A stretch of DNA of 64,000 bases from Mycobacterium senriense (GTDB taxonomy: Bacteria; Actinomycetota; Actinomycetes; Mycobacteriales; Mycobacteriaceae), in the NCBI RefSeq assembly GCF_019668465.1, contig NZ_AP024828.1:3162001-3226000 (forward strand). Direction: 5' to 3'. Of the stretch, positions 52,245-62,492 are shown piece after piece. Within the stretch, counting starts at the first letter, position 1. Every line of letters begins with the position of its first letter. The notes below the pieces were generated by a model that worked only from the letters and a program-made list of their open reading frames with translations, ran no database searches and was not told the DNA's origin. A program made the position numbers and the translations under genes.

Positions 52245-53513
52245 GTGGGGACCGACGAAGCCGCGGCGCGTACCCCGCTCGCTAAAGTCGGGCGGATAGA
52301 CACCACCTCGGCCGCTCCGGCGGCACCCAAGCCCCAGCGGTTGGCGAGTCTGCTTCAGGCGGCCGCGCCGACGCTGCTCATCGCGAGCATCGCCGCGCGG
52401 CTGGCGTGGACGTATCTGGCTCCCAACGGCGCGAACTTCGTCGACCTGCACGTGTACCTCGGCGGGTCGGCCGCGATCGACCACCCCGGCACCTTGTACA
52501 GCTACGTCTACGCCGACCAGACGCCGGACTTCCCGCTGCCGTTCACCTACCCGCCGTTCGCGGCGGTGGTGTTTTACCCATTACACCTGTTGCCGTTCGG
52601 CGTCGTCGCCTTCCTCTGGCAGATCGCCACCATGGCCGCGCTGTACGGCGCGGTCCGGCTCAGCCAGCGCCTGATGGGCGTGGCCGCCGGCGCCGCGGAC
52701 CGGCGTGTCGCGATGTTGTGGACGGCGGTCGCCATCTGGATCGAGCCGCTGCGCAGCACATTCGACTACGGACAGGTCAACGTGTTGCTGATGACCGCGG
52801 TGCTGTGGGCGGTCTACACCACCCGGTGGTGGCTGTCGGGACTCCTGGTGGGCGTGGCCGCCGGCATCAAGTTGACGCCCGCGATCTCCGGTGTCTATCT
52901 GGTCGGCGCCCGCCGGTGGGGTGCCGCGGTGTTCTCGGCGGTCATTTTCGTTGCCACCATTGGGGTTTCGGTCTTGGTCGTCGGCGATCAAACCCGCTAC
53001 TACTTCACCGACCTGCTGGGCGATGCCCATCGGGTGGGCCCCATCGCCACCTCGTTCAATCAGTCCTGGCGCGGCGGCATTTCGCGGATCCTGGGCCACG
53101 ACGTGGGCTTCGGCCCGCTGCTGGTGGTCGCCATCGCCGTCACCGCGGTACTGGCCGTGCTGGCCTGGCGCGCCCTGGACTCCGCCGATCGGCTGGGCAG
53201 GCTCCTGGTGGTGGAGCTGTTCGGGCTGCTGCTCTCACCGATTTCGTGGACCCACCACTGGGTGTGGCTGGTGCCGCTGATGATCTGGGCGATCCACGGC
53301 CCGGTGCGCGCGCTGCGCGCAGCGCGCATCGTGGGCTGGGGTTGGCTGGCGCTCACCGTGATCGGCGTGCCGTGGTTGCTGAGCTTCGCTCAACCGACCA
53401 TCTGGCAGATAAGCCGGCCTTGGTACCTGGCGTGGGCCGGGCTGATCTACATCGTGGCGGCGGTGGCGACGTTGATCTGGATCGCCGCCAGCGGCAGCCG
53501 GGAGACCCAGTAG
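52245..53513 (+). CDS. pimE: Polyprenol-phosphate-mannose alpha-1,2-mannosyltransferase PimE
   Basis: Adds the fifth mannose to phosphatidyl-myo-inositol mannoside (Ac1PIM4 to Ac1PIM5) using polyprenyl-phosphomannose on the outer side of the membrane. A 422-residue GT-C protein with about ten to twelve helices. The catalytic Asp is in [11 protein letters not shown] in the first external loop; [18 protein letters not shown] and [16 protein letters not shown] are conserved in the family. Start GTG 52245 with GGAAG before it. Matches Rv1159. Confidence 0.93.
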   Translation: MGTDEAAARTPLAKVGRIDTTSAAPAAPKPQRLASLLQAAAPTLLIASIAARLAWTYLAPNGANFVDLHVYLGGSAAIDHPGTLYSYVYADQTPDFPLPFTYPPFAAVVFYPLHLLPFGVVAFLWQIATMAALYGAVRLSQRLMGVAAGAADRRVAMLWTAVAIWIEPLRSTFDYGQVNVLLMTAVLWAVYTTRWWLSGLLVGVAAGIKLTPAISGVYLVGARRWGAAVFSAVIFVATIGVSVLVVGDQTRYYFTDLLGDAHRVGPIATSFNQSWRGGISRILGHDVGFGPLLVVAIAVTAVLAVLAWRALDSADRLGRLLVVELFGLLLSPISWTHHWVWLVPLMIWAIHGPVRALRAARIVGWGWLALTVIGVPWLLSFAQPTIWQISRPWYLAWAGLIYIVAAVATLIWIAASGSRETQ

Positions 53514-53530
53514 ACGGGCCCGGCCGCCGT

Positions 53531-53815
53531 CTATTTGTCGACGATGCCGTTGATATCGCGGGCCATGTCGATGTCGTTTTTGGTGATGCCGCCCTCGGAG
53601 TGCGTGACGAGGGCGAAAGTCACTGTCCGCCAACGAATATCGATGTCCGGGTGATGGTCCTTGCTCTCCGCGTGCTCGCCCACCCGGCGTACGGCATCGA
53701 TGCCGGCGAGAAAACTCGGAAATTTGATCGAGCGGCGCAGGGCGCCGTCGGCGCGCTCCCATCCGGTGAGATCGGGCAGTGCGGCGTCTACTTGCTCATC
53801 CGTTAACACAGCCAT
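53531..53815 (-). CDS. Pterin-4a-carbinolamine dehydratase-like protein
   Basis: A 94-residue protein: [19 protein letters not shown], then the active-site motif [13 protein letters not shown] with the paired His, and [17 protein letters not shown]. Dehydrates 4a-hydroxytetrahydropterin or acts as a small transcription co-factor. Start ATG 53815; a TACCGT -10-like hexamer ends 6 nt upstream, so the message may be leaderless. Matches Rv1159A. Confidence 0.92.
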   Translation of the reverse strand: MAVLTDEQVDAALPDLTGWERADGALRRSIKFPSFLAGIDAVRRVGEHAESKDHHPDIDIRWRTVTFALVTHSEGGITKNDIDMARDINGIVDK

Positions 53816-53823
53816 CCCCCGAC

Positions 53824-54880
53824 GGTATACCGTCACCGGCCATGCCGCGGTAGAGGAAGGTGCGACCGTTTTCGGCCGGGTGGCTATTTACGAGGCAACA
53901 GCGGGACCCGGTGCCTGACTTTTCTGGTCCAGCTGCACCACGACGTTTTCCTCCGGCGGGTTGTGTCGTTCTTGGTATGCCGTCTCGAGGATCGCCGGAA
54001 CCCGTTGAAGGTCGCGGGCCACGCCCATCAGTTCTTCGAGGATCATGATTCGTCGCTGGTTCGCCTCAGCCAGTGTCCGCCGGGCCTGCTCATCGGAGTG
54101 GCGAGCTCTCTGTTTCGCGTCGGCGAGGAGTTGGTCGCGCTCATGCTGGGCTTCCTGCCACGCCTCATCGATCAACGATTGGGCTTCAGCACGCATCCTG
54201 GCGAGTTCGGCGTCGAACTCTTTCCTGGTTTCCGCACACTCCGTCTCCAGCGCTTTTCGCTGCTCTGCGATCTCCGCCAGCAACTCCCGGTGCTCTCGGT
54301 GGGCGGCCTCGGTCTCGGCCTCGGCCTCCGCGATCAGCGCTTCTACTTCGGCGCGCGATTCGCCCTGCATCTGGGAAATCTCATCGAGGGCACGCCGCAG
54401 CAACTTCGCCATCCGATGTTGCATCGCGTACGGCGACGGCGAGGTGTCCGAGAGGAGGGCGACCTCATCCTTGAGGCAGGCGACTTCGATCCGCAGCGCG
54501 ACGGCCTCATCGCCGGATTCGTTTCGCTGGGCCCTGAGGTTCTGGACTTCTTCGATCAGGAACTTCTGCTTGGCGAGCAACACCTCGATGTAGGCGTCGA
54601 CCGCAGCCGTGTCATAGCCCCTGAACGTGCGGGAGAACGTCTTTGCGGGTTCGGTGGTCATTGCCAACCCCCATTCTGAGGAAGTGCCTATTGGAGAGAT
54701 AGTGACCGGCTAAAACCGAGTATCCCACGCGGGCACGCAAACCGGAAGAGAACCATTGTGTCGCAAGGGATTTCGATATGCATCGCGCGCTTTTCGATGC
54801 CATTCCGATGAATTTGGTCTTCACCCGCGCAGCGCGTTGTGCCCGGCCGAGGGCCCGGAGGTATACCGTCACTGGCCATG
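53824..54880. repeat. Direct repeat (21 bp) flanking the DivIVA-like gene
   Basis: 53824-53844 and 54860-54880 differ at a single base. Each contains GGTATACCGTCAC and ends GGCCATG. The right copy supplies the mutT2 -10 (TACCGT) and start ATG. The left copy leads to ATG CCG CGG TAG, a dead three-codon start. The left copy is also part of the palindrome GACGGTATACCGTC (53821-53834), giving -10-like elements in both directions. The 1.0-kb segment between the copies carries one gene. Confidence 0.9.
53888..54661 (-). CDS. DivIVA-like coiled-coil protein
   Basis: A 257-residue cytosolic protein. The N-terminus has a DivIVA-type membrane-targeting pattern FRGYDTAAVDAYIEVLL. From about residue 40 to 220 it is almost continuous coiled coil with heptads (EAVALRIEVACLKDEVALL, AEVEALIAEAEAETEAAHRE). 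DivIVA/Wag31 proteins mark poles and curved membranes in mycobacteria; this is too divergent to be Wag31 itself. ATG 54661 is used. It lies between the pterin dehydratase and mutT2 genes, which I recall as neighbours in M. tuberculosis, so it is an insertion here. Confidence 0.75.
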   Translation of the reverse strand: MTTEPAKTFSRTFRGYDTAAVDAYIEVLLAKQKFLIEEVQNLRAQRNESGDEAVALRIEVACLKDEVALLSDTSPSPYAMQHRMAKLLRRALDEISQMQGESRAEVEALIAEAEAETEAAHREHRELLAEIAEQRKALETECAETRKEFDAELARMRAEAQSLIDEAWQEAQHERDQLLADAKQRARHSDEQARRTLAEANQRRIMILEELMGVARDLQRVPAILETAYQERHNPPEENVVVQLDQKSQAPGPAVAS

Positions 54881-55270
54881 TCGACCCAGATCGTCGTCGC
54901 GGGTGCGGTGATCTGCGACGCCAAGGTCTTGGTTGCACAACGCGTCCGTCCGCCGGAGCTGGCCGGCCTGTGGGAGCTGCCCGGTGGCAAGGTCGCGCCC
55001 GGTGAAACCGAGCGCGACGCGCTGGCCCGCGAGCTGGCCGAGGAGCTGGGCCTGGCGGTCGGTGACGTCGTGGTGGGCGATCGGCTGGGCGCCGACGTCG
55101 GGGTGGGCGACCGGTTCACGCTGCGTGCCTACCGCGTGCGCCTGCTCCGCGGCGAGCCCGACGCCCGCGATCACCGCGCGTTGCGCTGGATCACGGCGGC
55201 TGAGCTGCACGATCTCGACTGGGTGCCGGCCGATCGTGGCTGGTTGGGGGACCTGACCCGGGTCCTTTGA
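54878..55270 (+). CDS. mutT2: Nudix hydrolase MutT2 (CTP/dCTP pyrophosphohydrolase)
   Basis: A 130-residue Nudix hydrolase: the Nudix box G-x5-E-x7-R-E-x2-E-E-x-G is present as GGKVAPGETERDALARELAE followed by ELGL. It binds Mg and cleaves nucleoside triphosphates; the M. tuberculosis protein (Rv1160) prefers dCTP/CTP. ATG 54878 is directly after the right copy of the 21-bp repeat, with -10 TACCGT 8 nt upstream, so a leaderless transcript is likely. Confidence 0.92.
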   Translation: MSTQIVVAGAVICDAKVLVAQRVRPPELAGLWELPGGKVAPGETERDALARELAEELGLAVGDVVVGDRLGADVGVGDRFTLRAYRVRLLRGEPDARDHRALRWITAAELHDLDWVPADRGWLGDLTRVL

Positions 55271-55721
55271 CGGGTCCTCATAAGAAGTCCACAGACTTCC
55301 GGCAGCTGATGTACAGCCGCGTTGCAGGTCTTCGCAGTCAACTGAATAGAACAATATGACTTGTAATAACGACGCCACACGACCCTGCCCTGGATGTGCG
55401 TGCCGATACGAGCCGAATGATTGTCCAGACCTCCCGTCCCGGGGATGGCGCCGGACCGGGACTCAAGGGTGCGCAAAAACGATGCTCATGACGACTTTTT
55501 CCGTAATGTGCCCATGCGCGGCGGACCTGATTTCGCCCGCGGCGCGGACCTATGCTGGTGTGGTATCGCTCCCCAGCCCGCGTGCCTGGAATGCCGAATG
55601 TTGAGCCGATCCGAGCTGGCGTGGGCGGGGCGATCACCGGGCTGATCGCCCAACACAACGCATACGGGGTCGAACCAACGGCCCGACGAGGCGCGACGCT
55701 ACCGAATTGGAGGAGTACTTC
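55271..55721. other. Upstream region of narG
   Basis: About 450 bp without a convincing gene. Frames on either strand here have Cys-, Arg- or Pro-heavy translations with no motif. It should hold the nar promoter. I could not identify a specific FNR/NarL/DosR site by eye. Confidence 0.5.
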
Positions 55722-58700
55722 TTGACTGTCACACCTCACATTGGCGGAGTGCTCGAGGAACTCCTAGAGCGCAGCGGGCGGTTTTTCACGCCGGGCGAGA
55801 TCTCGGCCGACCTGCGCACGGTGACGCGGGAGGGCGGCCGCGAAGCCGACGTGTTCTACCGCGACCGCTGGAGCCACGACAAGGTGGTTCGCTCCACGCA
55901 CGGGGTGAACTGCACCGGCTCGTGCTCGTGGAAGATCTACGTCAAAGACGGGATCATCACCTGGGAGACGCAGCAGACCGACTACCCGTCGGTGGGCTCG
56001 GACCGGCCCGAGTACGAGCCGCGGGGCTGCCCTCGAGGTGCCTCGTTCTCGTGGTACAGCTACTCACCGACCCGCGTGCGCTACCCGTATGCCCGCGGCG
56101 TGCTGGTCGAGATGTACCGGGAGGCCAAGGCGCGGCTCGGCGACCCGGTGCTGGCCTGGGCCGACATCCAGTCCGATCCGGAGCGTCGCCGCCGCTATCA
56201 GCAGGCGCGCGGGAAGGGCGGACTGGTCCGGGTCACCTGGGCCGAGGCCACCGAGCTGATCGCCGCCGCCCACGTGCACACCATCAAGACCTACGGACCG
56301 GATCGCGTCGCCGGGTTCTCGCCGATCCCAGCGATGTCGATGGTGTCCTATACCGCGGGCTCGCGGTTCTTCGAGCTGATCGGCGCCCCCATGACGTCGT
56401 TCTACGACTGGTACGCCGACCTGCCGGTCGCCTCGCCGCAGGTCTTCGGCGATCAGACCGATGTGCCCGAATCCGGGGACTGGTGGGACGCAGCGTATTT
56501 GATGATGTGGGGCTCCAACGTCCCGATCACCCGCACACCCGACGCGCACTGGATGGCCGAGGCGCGCTACCGCGGCACCAAGGTGGTGACCGTCAGCCCG
56601 GACTACGCCGATAACACCAAGTTCGCCGACGAGTGGATGCCGTGCGCGGCGGGCACCGACGGGGCGCTGGCCATGGCGATGGGCCACGTCATCCTCTCGG
56701 AATGCTATGTGCAGAAGCAGGTTCCGTTCTTCACCGACTTTTCCCGCCGCTACACCGACCTGCCGTTCCTGATCAAGCTGGAAGAACGCGGCGACATGCT
56801 CGTGCCGGGAAAGAACCTCACGGCAGCGGATCTGGGGGAGGCCGTCGAGAACGCGGCGCTCAAGCCCGCGGTGCTGGACGAGGTGTCCGATTCGGTTGTG
56901 GTGCCGTACGGTTCGCTGGGATTCCGGTACGGCGAATCGGGCGTCGGCAAATGGAATCTCGATCTCGGCGACCTGACGCCGGCGCTCAGCGTGCGCGACA
57001 CCCACCGCCGCAACGGGGATGAGAACAGCGCGCTGGTCCACCTGCCCAGCTTCGACACGGTCGACGGCGAGGGCACGACCGTGGCGCGCGGCGTCCCGGT
57101 CCGCCGCGTCGGTAAGCACCTGGTGTGCACCGTCTTCGACCTGATGCTCGCCCAATACGGTGTGGCGCGGCCCGGCCTGCCCGGCGAATGGCCCACCGGT
57201 TACGACGACGCCACCCAGCAGAACACCCCGGCATGGCAGGAAGGGATCACCGGCGTATCGGCCGCCCAGGCCATCCGGGTGGCCAAAGAATTCGCGCACA
57301 GCGCCGAGGAATCCGGCGGCCGCTCCATGATCATCATGGGCGGCGGCATCTGCCACTGGTTCCACAGCGACGCGATCTACCGTGCGGTGCTCGCGCTGCT
57401 GATGCTGACCGGATCGATGGGCCGCAACGGCGGCGGCTGGGCCCACTACGTCGGACAGGAAAAGGTGCGCCCGCTCACCGGTTTCCAGACGATGGCGATG
57501 GCAACCGACTGGGTGCGTCCACCGCGACAGGTGCCCGGTGCCTCGTACTGGTACGCACACACCGACCAATGGCGCTATGACGGGTATGGCGCCGACAAAC
57601 TGGCCAGCCCGGTGGGCCGGGGCAGGTTCGCGGGCAAGCACACCATGGACCTGCTGGCGTCCGCGGTGGCCATGGGATGGAGCCCGTACTATCCCCAATT
57701 CGACCGGTCCAGTCTGGACGTCGCAGACGAGGCGCGCGCCGCCGACCGCGACGTCGCCGACTACGTCGCCGAACAGCTCGGCCAGCGCAAGCTGAAGCTC
57801 GCTGTGACCGACCCCGACAATCCCGTGAATTGGCCGCGGGTGCTTACCGTTTGGCGCGCCAACCTGATCGGCTCGTCGGGCAAGGGCGGCGAGTACTTCC
57901 TGCGCCATCTGTTGGGGACCGACTCCAACGCTTCGGCGGTGCCGCCGGTGGACGGCGTTCGGCCCACCGACGTGACCTGCGAGGGGGACATCCCCGAGGG
58001 CAAGCTCGACCTGATGATGTCGATCGACTTCCGGATGACCTCGACGACGCTGGTGTCCGACATCGTACTGCCCGCGGCCACCTGGTACGAGAAGGCCGAC
58101 ATCTCCAGCACCGATATGCACCCCTACGTGCACGCCTTCAGCGCCGCGACCGATCCGCCGTGGGAAACCCGTTCGGACTTCGACGCTTTCGGTGTCATCG
58201 CCCGCGCCTTCAGCGCCATGGCCAAGGACCACCTGGGCACCCGCACCGATGTGGTGCTCAGCGCGCTGCAGCACGACACCCCGGACGCGATGGCCTATCC
58301 CGATGGCACCGAACAGGATTGGCTGCACTCCGGCACGACGCCGGTGCCGGGACGGACCATGGGCAAGCTCACCGTGGTGGAGCGCGACTACACGGCCATC
58401 TATGACAAGTGGCTGACCCTGGGTCCGCTGGTCGACAAATTCGGCCTGACCACCAAGGGTGTCACCGTGCACCCCTTCCGGGAGGTCGAGGAGCTCGCCG
58501 CCAAGTTCGGGGTGCTTAAATCCGGTGTGGCGGCGGGCCGTCCGGCCATCACCACCGCGTCGCGGATGGCCGACGTGTTGCTGCTGCTGTCCGGCACCAC
58601 CAACGGGCGGCTGGCGGTCGAGGGCTTCCACGAACTGGAGAAACGCACCGGTCAGCGGCTGGTGCATCTGGCCGAGGGCAGCGAGGACAAGCGCATCAGC

Positions 58701-59420
58701 TACGCCGACACCCAGGCGCGGCCCGCCCCCGTGGTCACCAGCCCGGAATGGTCGGGCAGCGAGACGGGTGGCCGTCGCTACGCGCCGTTCACCATCAACA
58801 TCGAGAACCTCAAGCCCTTCCACACCCTGACCGGGCGCATGCATTTCTACCTCGCGCACGACTGGGTCGAGGAGCTCGGCGAGCACCTTCCGGTGTTCCG
58901 GCCGCCGCTGGACATGGCGCGCCTGTTCGGTCAGCCCACGCTTGGGCCCACCGAGGACGGCATCGGGCTCACGGTGCGCTACCTGACGCCGCACTCGAAG
59001 TGGTCGTTCCACTCCACCTACCAGGACAACCTGTACATGCTCTCGTTGTCCCGCGGCGGCCCGACGATGTGGATGAGCCCGGGTGATGCGGCGAAAATCC
59101 AAGTGCGCGACAATGATTGGGTCGAGGCGGTGAACGTCAACGGGATCTACGTGTGCCGGGCGATCGTCTCGCACCGGATGCCCGACGGCGTGGTCTTCGT
59201 CTACCATGTCCAGGAGCGCACCGTGGACACGCCTCGCTCCGAGACCAACAACAAGCGCGGCGGTAACCACAACGCGCTGACCCGGGTGCGCATCAAGCCG
59301 AGCCACCTGGCCGGGGGCTACGGCCAACACGCGTTCGCGTTCAACTATTTGGGGCCGACCGGTAACCAGCGTGACGAGGTGACCGTCGTGCGTCGTCGCA
59401 GCCAGGAGGTGACGTACTGA
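55722..59420 (+). CDS. narG: Respiratory nitrate reductase alpha subunit NarG
   Basis: Catalytic molybdenum subunit that reduces nitrate to nitrite on the cytosolic side of the membrane. The 1232-residue product starts at TTG 55722 (MTVTPHIGGVLEELLERSGR), 6 nt after GGAGGAG. The N-terminal [4Fe-4S] site uses His and Cys in HGVNCTGSCSW and the Cys of RGCPRGAS. The molybdenum-ligand Asp is in SFYDWYADLP. IMGGGICHWFHSD and TGSMGRNGGGWAHY are conserved cofactor segments. First gene of narGHJI; narH overlaps its stop (TGATG). Confidence 0.98.
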   Translation: MTVTPHIGGVLEELLERSGRFFTPGEISADLRTVTREGGREADVFYRDRWSHDKVVRSTHGVNCTGSCSWKIYVKDGIITWETQQTDYPSVGSDRPEYEPRGCPRGASFSWYSYSPTRVRYPYARGVLVEMYREAKARLGDPVLAWADIQSDPERRRRYQQARGKGGLVRVTWAEATELIAAAHVHTIKTYGPDRVAGFSPIPAMSMVSYTAGSRFFELIGAPMTSFYDWYADLPVASPQVFGDQTDVPESGDWWDAAYLMMWGSNVPITRTPDAHWMAEARYRGTKVVTVSPDYADNTKFADEWMPCAAGTDGALAMAMGHVILSECYVQKQVPFFTDFSRRYTDLPFLIKLEERGDMLVPGKNLTAADLGEAVENAALKPAVLDEVSDSVVVPYGSLGFRYGESGVGKWNLDLGDLTPALSVRDTHRRNGDENSALVHLPSFDTVDGEGTTVARGVPVRRVGKHLVCTVFDLMLAQYGVARPGLPGEWPTGYDDATQQNTPAWQEGITGVSAAQAIRVAKEFAHSAEESGGRSMIIMGGGICHWFHSDAIYRAVLALLMLTGSMGRNGGGWAHYVGQEKVRPLTGFQTMAMATDWVRPPRQVPGASYWYAHTDQWRYDGYGADKLASPVGRGRFAGKHTMDLLASAVAMGWSPYYPQFDRSSLDVADEARAADRDVADYVAEQLGQRKLKLAVTDPDNPVNWPRVLTVWRANLIGSSGKGGEYFLRHLLGTDSNASAVPPVDGVRPTDVTCEGDIPEGKLDLMMSIDFRMTSTTLVSDIVLPAATWYEKADISSTDMHPYVHAFSAATDPPWETRSDFDAFGVIARAFSAMAKDHLGTRTDVVLSALQHDTPDAMAYPDGTEQDWLHSGTTPVPGRTMGKLTVVERDYTAIYDKWLTLGPLVDKFGLTTKGVTVHPFREVEELAAKFGVLKSGVAAGRPAITTASRMADVLLLLSGTTNGRLAVEGFHELEKRTGQRLVHLAEGSEDKRISYADTQARPAPVVTSPEWSGSETGGRRYAPFTINIENLKPFHTLTGRMHFYLAHDWVEELGEHLPVFRPPLDMARLFGQPTLGPTEDGIGLTVRYLTPHSKWSFHSTYQDNLYMLSLSRGGPTMWMSPGDAAKIQVRDNDWVEAVNVNGIYVCRAIVSHRMPDGVVFVYHVQERTVDTPRSETNNKRGGNHNALTRVRIKPSHLAGGYGQHAFAFNYLGPTGNQRDEVTVVRRRSQEVTY

Positions 59421-61033
59421 TGAAGGTCATGGCGCAGTTGGCGATGGTGATGAACCTCGACAAATGCATCGGTTGTCACACGTGTTCGGTCACCTGTAAG
59501 CAGACGTGGACCAACCGACCCGGCACCGAATACGTCTGGTTCAACAACGTCGAAACCCGTCCCGGGCAAGGTTATCCGCGCACCTACGAGGACCAGGAGC
59601 GGTGGCGCGGCGGCTGGATCCGCGACAAGAAGGGTCGGCTGCGGCTGCGCGACGGCGGCCGCCTGCACAAACTGCTGCGGATCTTCGCCAATCCGAAGTT
59701 GCCCCTCATCGGCGACTACTACGAGCCGTGGACCTACGACTACGAGAACCTGACCACGGCGCCCGCGGGTGACACCTTCCCGACAGCCGCACCCAAGAGC
59801 CTGATAACCGGTGAGCCCATGAAGATTTCGTGGGGGCCGAACTGGGATGACAACCTGGCCGGGTCGTCGGAGATCCTGTCCGGGGACCCGATCCTGAAGA
59901 AGGTCAGCGAAGAGGTCAAACTCTCGCTCGAAGAAACCTTCATGTTCTACCTGCCCCGCATCTGCGAGCACTGCCTCAACCCGTCCTGCGTGGCGTCGTG
60001 CCCGTCGGGCGCGATGTACAAGCGCAGCGAGGACGGCATCGTGCTGGTCGACCAGGACCGCTGCCGCGGCTGGCGGATGTGTGTGTCCGGATGTCCTTAC
60101 AAGAAGGTCTATTTCAACCACAAGACCGGCAAGGCCGAGAAGTGCACGCTGTGCTATCCGCGGATGGAGGTCGGCCTGCCGACCATCTGCTCGGAAACCT
60201 GCGTGGGCCGGCTGCGCTACCTGGGCGTGGTGCTCTACGACGTCGACCGGGTGCTGGAGGCGGCGTCGGTGGAGAAGGAGACCGATCTCTATCCGGCCCA
60301 GTGCGAGATCCTGCTGGACCCCAACGATCCGGAGGTCATCGCCGGTGCGCGGGCGGAGGGCATTCCGGACGAGTGGATCGAGGCCGCGCAGCGCTCCCCG
60401 GTGTATGCGCTGATCCACACCTACAAGGTGGCGCTGCCGTTGCACCCGGAATATCGCACCATGCCGATGGTTTGGTACATCCCACCGCTCTCGCCGGTGG
60501 TCGACGCGGTCAGCCGGGACGGGCACGACGGGGAAGACATCGGCAACCTGTTCGGAGCGCTGGATGCGCTGCGCATCCCGATGCAGTATCTGGCCGAACT
60601 GTTCACCGCCGGCGACACCGCCGTGGTCGAGGGCGTGCTGCGGCGGCTGGCGGCGATGCGCTCCTACATGCGCGACATCAACCTCGGTCGCGAGACCCAG
60701 CCGCACATCCCGCATTCGGTCGGCCTGACCGAAGAAGAGATCTACGAGATGTACCGCTTGCTCGCCATCGCGAAATACGAAGAGCGTTACGTCATTCCGA
60801 CGGCGTTCGCGCCGCAGGCCCGCGACCTCGAGGAGATGGGCTGCTCGTTGACGAGTGACGGCGGACCCGGCATGTACGAGTCGGACCCGGTGGTGTCGGT
60901 CGAGACCTTCCACACCCTCAAGCAGCGCGGCGACGATCCCGGCAACATGCGGCCGTCCACCCGGGTGAACCTGCTCAACTGGGACGGCGGCCAGGTGCCC
61001 GCCGGAATGTTTCCCGAAGAGCAGCAGCGATGA
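59420..61033 (+). CDS. narH: Respiratory nitrate reductase beta subunit NarH
   Basis: Electron-transfer subunit of 537 residues, carrying four iron-sulfur clusters. Cys blocks: CIGCHTCSVTC, CEHCLNPSCVASCP, CRGWRMCVSGCP and CTLCYPR. The Trp in the third block replaces a Cys, the usual sign of the [3Fe-4S] cluster. Passes electrons from NarI heme to NarG. Starts in the TGATG overlap with narG. Confidence 0.98.
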   Translation: MKVMAQLAMVMNLDKCIGCHTCSVTCKQTWTNRPGTEYVWFNNVETRPGQGYPRTYEDQERWRGGWIRDKKGRLRLRDGGRLHKLLRIFANPKLPLIGDYYEPWTYDYENLTTAPAGDTFPTAAPKSLITGEPMKISWGPNWDDNLAGSSEILSGDPILKKVSEEVKLSLEETFMFYLPRICEHCLNPSCVASCPSGAMYKRSEDGIVLVDQDRCRGWRMCVSGCPYKKVYFNHKTGKAEKCTLCYPRMEVGLPTICSETCVGRLRYLGVVLYDVDRVLEAASVEKETDLYPAQCEILLDPNDPEVIAGARAEGIPDEWIEAAQRSPVYALIHTYKVALPLHPEYRTMPMVWYIPPLSPVVDAVSRDGHDGEDIGNLFGALDALRIPMQYLAELFTAGDTAVVEGVLRRLAAMRSYMRDINLGRETQPHIPHSVGLTEEEIYEMYRLLAIAKYEERYVIPTAFAPQARDLEEMGCSLTSDGGPGMYESDPVVSVETFHTLKQRGDDPGNMRPSTRVNLLNWDGGQVPAGMFPEEQQR

Positions 61034-61698
61034 AACTGCTTTCGGCGCTGCGGGAGCGCTCCACCAACCGGACGATGCAGGATCGCCTGGTGTGGCAGGC
61101 GGCGTCGCTGCTGCTGGCCTACCCGGACGACGAGTTGGCCGGGCGCCTGGACGCCGTCGACGAGCTGCTCGCCCACATCAGCGGCCCGCCGGCGGCGCTG
61201 CTCGGGCAGACGGTCGCGGCGCTGCGTGCCCGCGAGCCGATGGCCGCCGCGATGGACTACGTCGCCACCTTCGACATGCGCCGGCGCTGCACGATGTACC
61301 TGACCTACTGGACCGCGGGGGACACCCGAAACCGCGGCCGGGAGATGCTGGCGTTCGCCACCGCGTACCGGGAGGCGGGTGTGACGCCGCCCGGTGGCGA
61401 GGCGCCCGACCATCTGACGGTGGTGCTCGAATTCGCCGCCACCGTCGATCCCGAGGTCGGCCGGCGACTGCTGGACCAGCACCGCGTGCCCATCGACGTG
61501 CTACGCGGTGCTCTGGCCGACGCCAAGTCGCCTTACGAGCCGACGGTCGCGGCGATCTGCGAGACGCTGCCCGCCGCCACCGATCAGGAGGTGCGCCGGG
61601 CCGAGCGCCTGGCGAAGGCCGGACCGCCCGCGGAAGCCGTTGGGCTGCAACCTTTTACCTTGACAGTGCCCCCTCGTAAAGGAACACCGAGTGTTTAG
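61030..61698 (+). CDS. narJ: Nitrate reductase assembly chaperone NarJ
   Basis: A 222-residue helical TorD/NarJ-type chaperone, needed for cofactor insertion into NarG; not part of the mature enzyme. VWQAASLLLAYPDDELAGRL and YVATFDMRRRCTMYLTYW are conserved. The ATG overlaps the narH stop (ATGA). Confidence 0.95.
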   Translation: MKLLSALRERSTNRTMQDRLVWQAASLLLAYPDDELAGRLDAVDELLAHISGPPAALLGQTVAALRAREPMAAAMDYVATFDMRRRCTMYLTYWTAGDTRNRGREMLAFATAYREAGVTPPGGEAPDHLTVVLEFAATVDPEVGRRLLDQHRVPIDVLRGALADAKSPYEPTVAAICETLPAATDQEVRRAERLAKAGPPAEAVGLQPFTLTVPPRKGTPSV

Positions 61699-62422
61699 CA
61701 ACGTCCTGTTCTGGGACATCTCGCCGTACGTCACGCTGACGGTCCTATTCGTCGGAAGCTGGTGGCGCTACCGCTACGACAAGTTCGGCTGGACTTCCCG
61801 TTCCTCGCAGATCTACGAGTCGCGGCTGCTGAGTATCGCCAGCCCGATGTTTCACTTCGGCATCCTGGCGGTCTTCGCCGGACACGTGATGGGGTTGTTC
61901 ATCCCGCCGCGGGTGACGCACATGCTGAAAATCAGCGACCACTTGTACCATTTGCAGGCCGTCATCGCCGGGTCGGTGGCCGGTTTTGCGGCCCTGGCCG
62001 GGATCGGCTTGCTGATCTACCGGCGGTTCACCCGCCCGGCGGTGACCATGGCCACCAGCCGCAGCGACAAGGTGATGTACGTGGTGCTGTTGCTGGCGAT
62101 CGTGGTCGGCCTGTACTGCGACCTGATCGGCACCGGCCCGCACGGCGGCGAGTTCCACTACCGCTACACGGTGGGCCTGTGGTTCCGCCGGATCTGGATC
62201 TTCCAGCCGCATGGGGAGGTGATGGTCAACGCGCCGCTGGACTATCAGCTGCACGCCCTGATCGGCATGGTGCTGTTCACGCTGTTGCCGTTCACCCGGC
62301 TGGTGCACGTCCTGAGCGCGCCGGTCGCCTACCTGTTCCGGCCCTACATCGTCTACCGCAGCCGCGAGGCGGCCGGCGAGGGCGAACTGGTCGGTACGGC
62401 ACCCCGCCGGCGGGGCTGGTAG
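61691..62422 (+). CDS. narI: Respiratory nitrate reductase gamma subunit NarI
   Basis: A 243-residue cytochrome b subunit with five helices, taking electrons from quinol. Heme-ligand His candidates are in MFHFGILAVFAGHVMG (two) and YQLHALIGM with TRLVHVLS (two). GTG 61691 overlaps the narJ stop by 8 bp. Completes the narGHJI operon. Confidence 0.96.
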   Translation: MFSNVLFWDISPYVTLTVLFVGSWWRYRYDKFGWTSRSSQIYESRLLSIASPMFHFGILAVFAGHVMGLFIPPRVTHMLKISDHLYHLQAVIAGSVAGFAALAGIGLLIYRRFTRPAVTMATSRSDKVMYVVLLLAIVVGLYCDLIGTGPHGGEFHYRYTVGLWFRRIWIFQPHGEVMVNAPLDYQLHALIGMVLFTLLPFTRLVHVLSAPVAYLFRPYIVYRSREAAGEGELVGTAPRRRGW

Positions 62423-62492
62423 CGAAGCAGCGGATGGCGCCCGGCTACCAGCCGGTTCGCTATCCGGGGCCCCCGCTGCCACAATCACCGAC

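Noticed and set aside
55356..55604. Cys-rich 82-codon frame upstream of narG
   Set aside because: No ribosome site, irregular codon use, and overlaps equally long frames on the other strand.
56064..59330. 1088-codon minus-strand frame
   Set aside because: Antisense to narG; a high-GC shadow with His/Arg/Gly bias.
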